From the NCBI GenBank assembly GCA_964486145.1, contig CAZAMT010000147.1, positions 1 to 9,651 of the forward strand: 9,651 nt of DNA, written 5' to 3'. The notes under the pieces were generated by a model. That model was given only the letters and a program-made list of their open reading frames with translations. It had not been told where the DNA came from and searched no databases. Source of the DNA: CAZAMT01 sp964486145. GTDB taxonomy: Bacteria > Bacteroidota > Bacteroidia > Bacteroidales > JAAAOM01. The position numbers and the translations under genes are program-made. Every line of letters starts with the position of its first letter. Positions within the stretch are counted from its first letter, which is position 1. Shown piece by piece: positions 6,166 through 9,651 of this stretch.

Positions 6166-7506
6166 ATGAATCTTTCCATCGATGAATTCATGGCCCAGGT
6201 GAAGGCTAAAAATCCTGCCGAACCTGAATATCACCAGGCCGTACATGAGGTTGCCGAAACAGTTATTCCGTTTATCAATGAAAATCCGAAATATCGTTTT
6301 TCAAAAATTCTGGAACGCCTTGCAGAACCCGAAAGAGTGTTGATTTTTCGGGTACCCTGGCTGAACGACAAAGGTGAAATTGAGGTAAATCGTGGATTCA
6401 GGGTAGAAATGAACAGCGCCATTGGCCCCTACAAAGGTGGATTGCGCTTTCATCCAACAGTAACCCTTGGGATTCTGAAGTTCCTGGCTTTTGAGCAAAT
6501 CTTTAAAAATAGTCTTACAACATTACCCATGGGAGCCGGAAAAGGAGGTTCCGATTTTGATCCGAAAGGAAAATCAGACAATGAAGTAATGAAATTCTGT
6601 CAAAGCTTTATGACCGAATTGTGCAGGCATATTGGCGCGTATACCGACATTCCTGCGGGTGATATTGGTGTTGGCGGCCGCGAAATCGGCTACATGTTTG
6701 GACAATACAAACGAATAAAAAACGAATTTACAGGTGTACTCACCGGGAAAGGCCTCGAATGGGGAGGAAGTCTCATACGTCCCGAAGCAACCGGTTATGG
6801 CACAGTTTATTTTGCAGATGAAATGCTTAAAGTAATAAATGAATCGATAAAAGGAAAAATCGTTGCTATTTCAGGTTCCGGAAATGTTGCACAATACGCA
6901 ACCGAAAAAGTAATTGAACTTGGTGGAAAAGTTGTTACTCTTAGTGATTCTTCAGGTTTTATATACGATCCGGAAGGGATTGACAAAGAGAAACTTAAAT
7001 ATGTTTTTGACCTTAAAAATATTCGAAGGGGCAGGATAAAAGAATATGCTGAAAAATACAACTGTGAATATCATGATGGGGAGCGTCCATGGAAAATAAA
7101 GTGCGATATTGCACTTCCGAATGCTACACAAAATGAAGTGTCGGGCGATGAAGCAAAAATGCTGGTTGAAAATGGATGCAAGTGCATTGCTGAAGGTGCA
7201 AACATGCCTTCAACTCCCGAAGCCATTGATGTGTTTCAGAAAAATAAAATCCTTTACGGGCCTGGGAAAGCCGCAAATGCCGGAGGTGTAGCTGTGTCGG
7301 GATTGGAAATGACGCAGAATTCCATGCGACTGCCCTGGTTGAGAGAGGAAGTGGATGAGCGTTTAAAACGGATTATGAAAGAAATACATGAGAGATGCAA
7401 AAAGTTTGGAGATGACGGAAAAGGCAACATCGATTATGTCAAAGGAGCAAATATCGGAGGATTTGTAAAGGTGGCAGATGCTATGATTGCTCAGGGCCTC
7501 GTCTGA
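6166..7506 (+). CDS. gdhA: NADP-type glutamate dehydrogenase
   Basis: This enzyme interconverts 2-oxoglutarate plus ammonium and glutamate, mainly for ammonium assimilation in the cytoplasm; the family forms hexamers. The 446-residue length and sequence match the family of E. coli GdhA. Key sites are RGFRVEMNSAIGPYKGGLRFHP (77-97) with substrate-binding K90, PMGAGKGGSDFDPKGKSD (121-138) with catalytic K126, PAGDIGVGGREIGYM (163-177) with catalytic D166, and the nucleotide-binding SGSGNVAQYATEK (236-248). The strand after the Rossmann glycine loop ends VVTLSDSSG with no acidic residue directly at the usual NAD-selecting position, which fits NADP preference. The more usual PMGGGKGG reads PMGAGKGG (A124). 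C-terminal GPGKAANAGGVAVSGLEMTQNS and the NIGGFVKVADAM ending are intact. The gene is separated from dprA by 123 bases and is probably monocistronic. Confidence 0.97.
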   Translation: MNLSIDEFMAQVKAKNPAEPEYHQAVHEVAETVIPFINENPKYRFSKILERLAEPERVLIFRVPWLNDKGEIEVNRGFRVEMNSAIGPYKGGLRFHPTVTLGILKFLAFEQIFKNSLTTLPMGAGKGGSDFDPKGKSDNEVMKFCQSFMTELCRHIGAYTDIPAGDIGVGGREIGYMFGQYKRIKNEFTGVLTGKGLEWGGSLIRPEATGYGTVYFADEMLKVINESIKGKIVAISGSGNVAQYATEKVIELGGKVVTLSDSSGFIYDPEGIDKEKLKYVFDLKNIRRGRIKEYAEKYNCEYHDGERPWKIKCDIALPNATQNEVSGDEAKMLVENGCKCIAEGANMPSTPEAIDVFQKNKILYGPGKAANAGGVAVSGLEMTQNSMRLPWLREEVDERLKRIMKEIHERCKKFGDDGKGNIDYVKGANIGGFVKVADAMIAQGLV

Positions 7507-7521
7507 TTTTTTTGTTGTATT

Positions 7522-7562
7522 AAAACCAGGTGGGTACGTATCAATCCGTTCAAAGTGGTTTT
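7522..7562. terminator. Weak candidate shared terminator between convergent gdhA and DUF255 gene
   Basis: AAAACCA (7522-7528) and TGGTTTT (7556-7562) form a 7-base perfect inverted repeat with a 27-base loop. The right arm continues into a T-run, and the left arm is A-rich, as expected for a terminator serving both strands. The loop is long and the stem has only two or three G-C pairs, so it would be weak. It overlaps the last codons of the minus-strand gene, which ends at 7550. Confidence 0.25.
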
Positions 7563-9583
7563 TTAACCTGCTCCAGGGCATCTTTAACCTGGTTTACCGG
7601 GAGATTGCAAGTATTGTTTTTACAGACGAAAATCCGGGTTTCGTTTGGAGACCAACGGTTTTTTAAAAGTGGCAGATCAGATTTAGTTTTTGAACCGGCA
7701 GTTAAATGATTCGGGATGAAATTCTGGTGCCATTCCGTTTTTAATTCATGTGCTTTTTCACCGCTAAATACAATCTCGTAGAACGGCCAGGAGTGCCATA
7801 AAAGCAATATACCCCAGTTGGAATAATATTTTGGATATTTGTACAACTGGTCAAGAATGTTGGTTAACATCTGTTCCGATTGTAAATGATAATCCTTGTT
7901 TTCTAACCACGAACCTAATTTGAACAGGTTTTTTGCCATGACAGAATTTGAGGATGCTATCACATTATCACTTAATTCCATTTTTCTTGCAACAAGCGCT
8001 CTGTCCATGTCGGAAGTGTAATAATACATTCCTGAGTTTTCATCATAAAAATGTTTGTTTACATGTTCCATCAGTTGATGAGCAATGTTCAGCCAGTGCG
8101 TTTCAAATGTTGCCTGGTATAGCTCCAGGCATGCATCCATGAAAAATGCATAATCATCCAAAAATGCATTGATTTTTGATTTCCCGTTTTTATAAGACCT
8201 GTCCAGTCTAAAATCATCCTTCAGAAGATTGTTTTGAATGAAACCGGCATTTTTTATGGCCTGATTTAAAAACTGTATGTCAGCAAATACCTGGTATGCT
8301 TCTGCAAATGCTTTTGTCATAAGTGCATTCCAGGAAGTGAGTATTTTGTCATCAAGTGATGGCCGTGATCGTTTATCTTGTTGTTGGATTAATTTGCTTC
8401 TGCAATTTTGAATGATGTTTCTAAATTCTTTTGGTTCAATGTTGTACTTTTCTGTTAATTCATTTTCTGACTGATGAATAAACAATATGTTTTTTCCTGA
8501 TTCCCAGTTTCCAGGCGCAATGATCCCATAAAAATCACAAAACAATTCTGTATCATCACCCAAAATATCTGTGATTTCTTTTTTCGACCAAACATAGAAT
8601 TTTCCTTCTTCGCCTTCACTATCTGCGTCCAGAGCCGAATAGAAACCGCCTTCCGGGGCCGATAATTCACGGTTTACAAACTCAAGTGTATGATACACAA
8701 CATTTTTGAACTGATTGTCGCGGGTTAACTGGTATGCTTTTGAATACAAACTAACAAGCTGTGCATTATCATACAACATTTTTTCGAAATGTGGAACAAA
8801 CCATTTTTTATCAACCGAATATCTGGCGAAACCACCCCGAAGATGATCATAGATACCACCGGATGCCATTTTATTTAAAGTTCGTATTACATGCTCTAAA
8901 GTATCATCGTCATTAGACAGGCCTGCATAGTTCAGAAGAAACTTGTAATTATCGGGCATTGGGAATTTAGGAGCATAATCATCACCACCATAAAGAGTGT
9001 CAAATTTGTGTTTCCACTGATTAATTGAATTCATCAGGTCTTCACGAATAAACGCAGTTTTTTCTTTTGGTTCATGAATAAGTTCAGTTTCATAGATGCC
9101 ATTTTTTAATTGCTCAGCCTGGTCAAAAAGTTTTTGCGGTTCGTTTTTCCATATGGTTGCAAGAGTTTCGATTACTTGCAACCATTGATCCTTTTGAAAG
9201 TATGTGCCACCGTAAACCGGGGATCCATCAGGCAGTGCAATGCAATTCAATGGCCAACCTCCCTGACCGGTGATCAACTGCACAGCATTCATATAAACCT
9301 GGTCGATGTCCGGGCGTTCCTCCCTGTCCACTTTAATGCTTACATAATGTTCATTCATTTTAGCCGCCACATCCTGGTCTTCAAACGACTCTTTTTCCAT
9401 TACATGGCACCAATGACAAGCAGAGTAACCAATGCTGACGATGATCAATTTATTCTCATTTTTCGCCCTCTCCAAAACTTCGTCATTCCACGGAAACCAA
9501 TTTACCGGATTGGTTGCATGTTGCAAAAGGTATGGACTACTTTCGCTTGCTAACATATTTTTTTGTGCTTGTCTGTTCTGCAT
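7550..9583 (-). CDS. DUF255/SPATA20-type thioredoxin-domain protein (YyaL-like)
   Basis: The 677-residue product belongs to the widespread family known as YyaL in Bacillus and SPATA20 in animals. Its biochemical role is not established. The N-terminal thioredoxin-like domain shows the family opening ESSPYLLQHATNPVNWFPW (14-32), the redox motif CHWCHVME (C56, C59), VDREERPDID (85-94), GQGGWPLNCIALPDG (106-120) and YGGTYF. The rest is alpha-helical, probably the six-hairpin barrel related to N-acylglucosamine epimerase and glycosidase folds; visible family stretches include GGIYDHLRGGFARYSVDKKWFVPHF, ALDADSEGEEGKFYVW and DDKILTSWNALM. The C-terminus NETRIFVCKNNTCNLPV fits the usual conserved ending with its cysteines. 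There is no signal peptide, so it is probably cytoplasmic. Length is normal and the frame intact. ATG 9583 is chosen; ATG 9556 (residue 10) would still keep the conserved opening. It converges on gdhA with 43 bases between stop codons. Confidence 0.95.
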   Translation of the reverse strand: MQNRQAQKNMLASESSPYLLQHATNPVNWFPWNDEVLERAKNENKLIIVSIGYSACHWCHVMEKESFEDQDVAAKMNEHYVSIKVDREERPDIDQVYMNAVQLITGQGGWPLNCIALPDGSPVYGGTYFQKDQWLQVIETLATIWKNEPQKLFDQAEQLKNGIYETELIHEPKEKTAFIREDLMNSINQWKHKFDTLYGGDDYAPKFPMPDNYKFLLNYAGLSNDDDTLEHVIRTLNKMASGGIYDHLRGGFARYSVDKKWFVPHFEKMLYDNAQLVSLYSKAYQLTRDNQFKNVVYHTLEFVNRELSAPEGGFYSALDADSEGEEGKFYVWSKKEITDILGDDTELFCDFYGIIAPGNWESGKNILFIHQSENELTEKYNIEPKEFRNIIQNCRSKLIQQQDKRSRPSLDDKILTSWNALMTKAFAEAYQVFADIQFLNQAIKNAGFIQNNLLKDDFRLDRSYKNGKSKINAFLDDYAFFMDACLELYQATFETHWLNIAHQLMEHVNKHFYDENSGMYYYTSDMDRALVARKMELSDNVIASSNSVMAKNLFKLGSWLENKDYHLQSEQMLTNILDQLYKYPKYYSNWGILLLWHSWPFYEIVFSGEKAHELKTEWHQNFIPNHLTAGSKTKSDLPLLKNRWSPNETRIFVCKNNTCNLPVNQVKDALEQVKKPL

Positions 9584-9651
9584 GCGCTACAGTTTATTTA
9601 AGTATGCATTGTTAATGTCCGTTATTGCTATTTTTCATCTGTTTAAAATTT

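Noticed and set aside
7948..8142. 64-codon plus-strand frame inside the DUF255 gene
   Set aside because: It is a short antisense shadow of an intact long gene, with no motif or ribosome site.
9110..9553. 147-codon plus-strand frame opposite the 5' part of the DUF255 gene
   Set aside because: It is antisense to the strongly conserved CHWCHVME thioredoxin domain, and its translation shows no recognisable motif or start context.

Overview
The window looks like a chromosomal segment from a member of the Bacteroidota. The evidence is AT-rich DNA, few clear Shine-Dalgarno sequences, perfect TAnnTTTG-type promoter elements between the first two genes, and protein types typical of the phylum. I see no mobile element, tRNA, rRNA, CRISPR array or phage gene. 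Genus or species cannot be given from the sequence alone.

Layout: (1) 1-1180, minus strand: aroA (EPSP synthase, shikimate pathway), nearly complete but cut by the left edge. (2) 1261-1737, plus strand, divergent from aroA: an uncharacterised protein with two membrane segments. (3) 1826-6042, plus strand: a compact run of six genes that reads as one operon. In order they are a small signal-peptide protein with two membrane segments, a secreted protein with a possible LolA-like fold, a YidD-domain protein carrying a signal peptide, two paralogous TPR proteins with a PGxGxxYxG membrane domain, and dprA. From the LolA-like gene to the second TPR gene, neighbouring genes overlap by about 50 bases, each downstream gene in the +1 frame of the one before it. 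(4) 6166-7506, plus strand: gdhA, an NADP-type glutamate dehydrogenase. (5) 7550-9583, minus strand, convergent with gdhA: a complete DUF255/SPATA20 (YyaL-type) thioredoxin-domain protein.

The ordinary metabolic genes (aroA, gdhA) and the DUF255 gene flank the interesting block. Within that block, the five genes before dprA all start with export signals, so their products should act in the membrane, the periplasm or at the outer membrane. The YidD domain is normally a small cytoplasmic-face protein that helps membrane protein insertion; here it appears to be exported and is made together with two TPR/PGxGxxYxG membrane proteins and a possible lipid- or lipoprotein-binding carrier. My inference is an uncharacterised envelope-biogenesis module, with dprA (DNA uptake and recombination) translationally attached at its 3' end. 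The module's function is not known to me.
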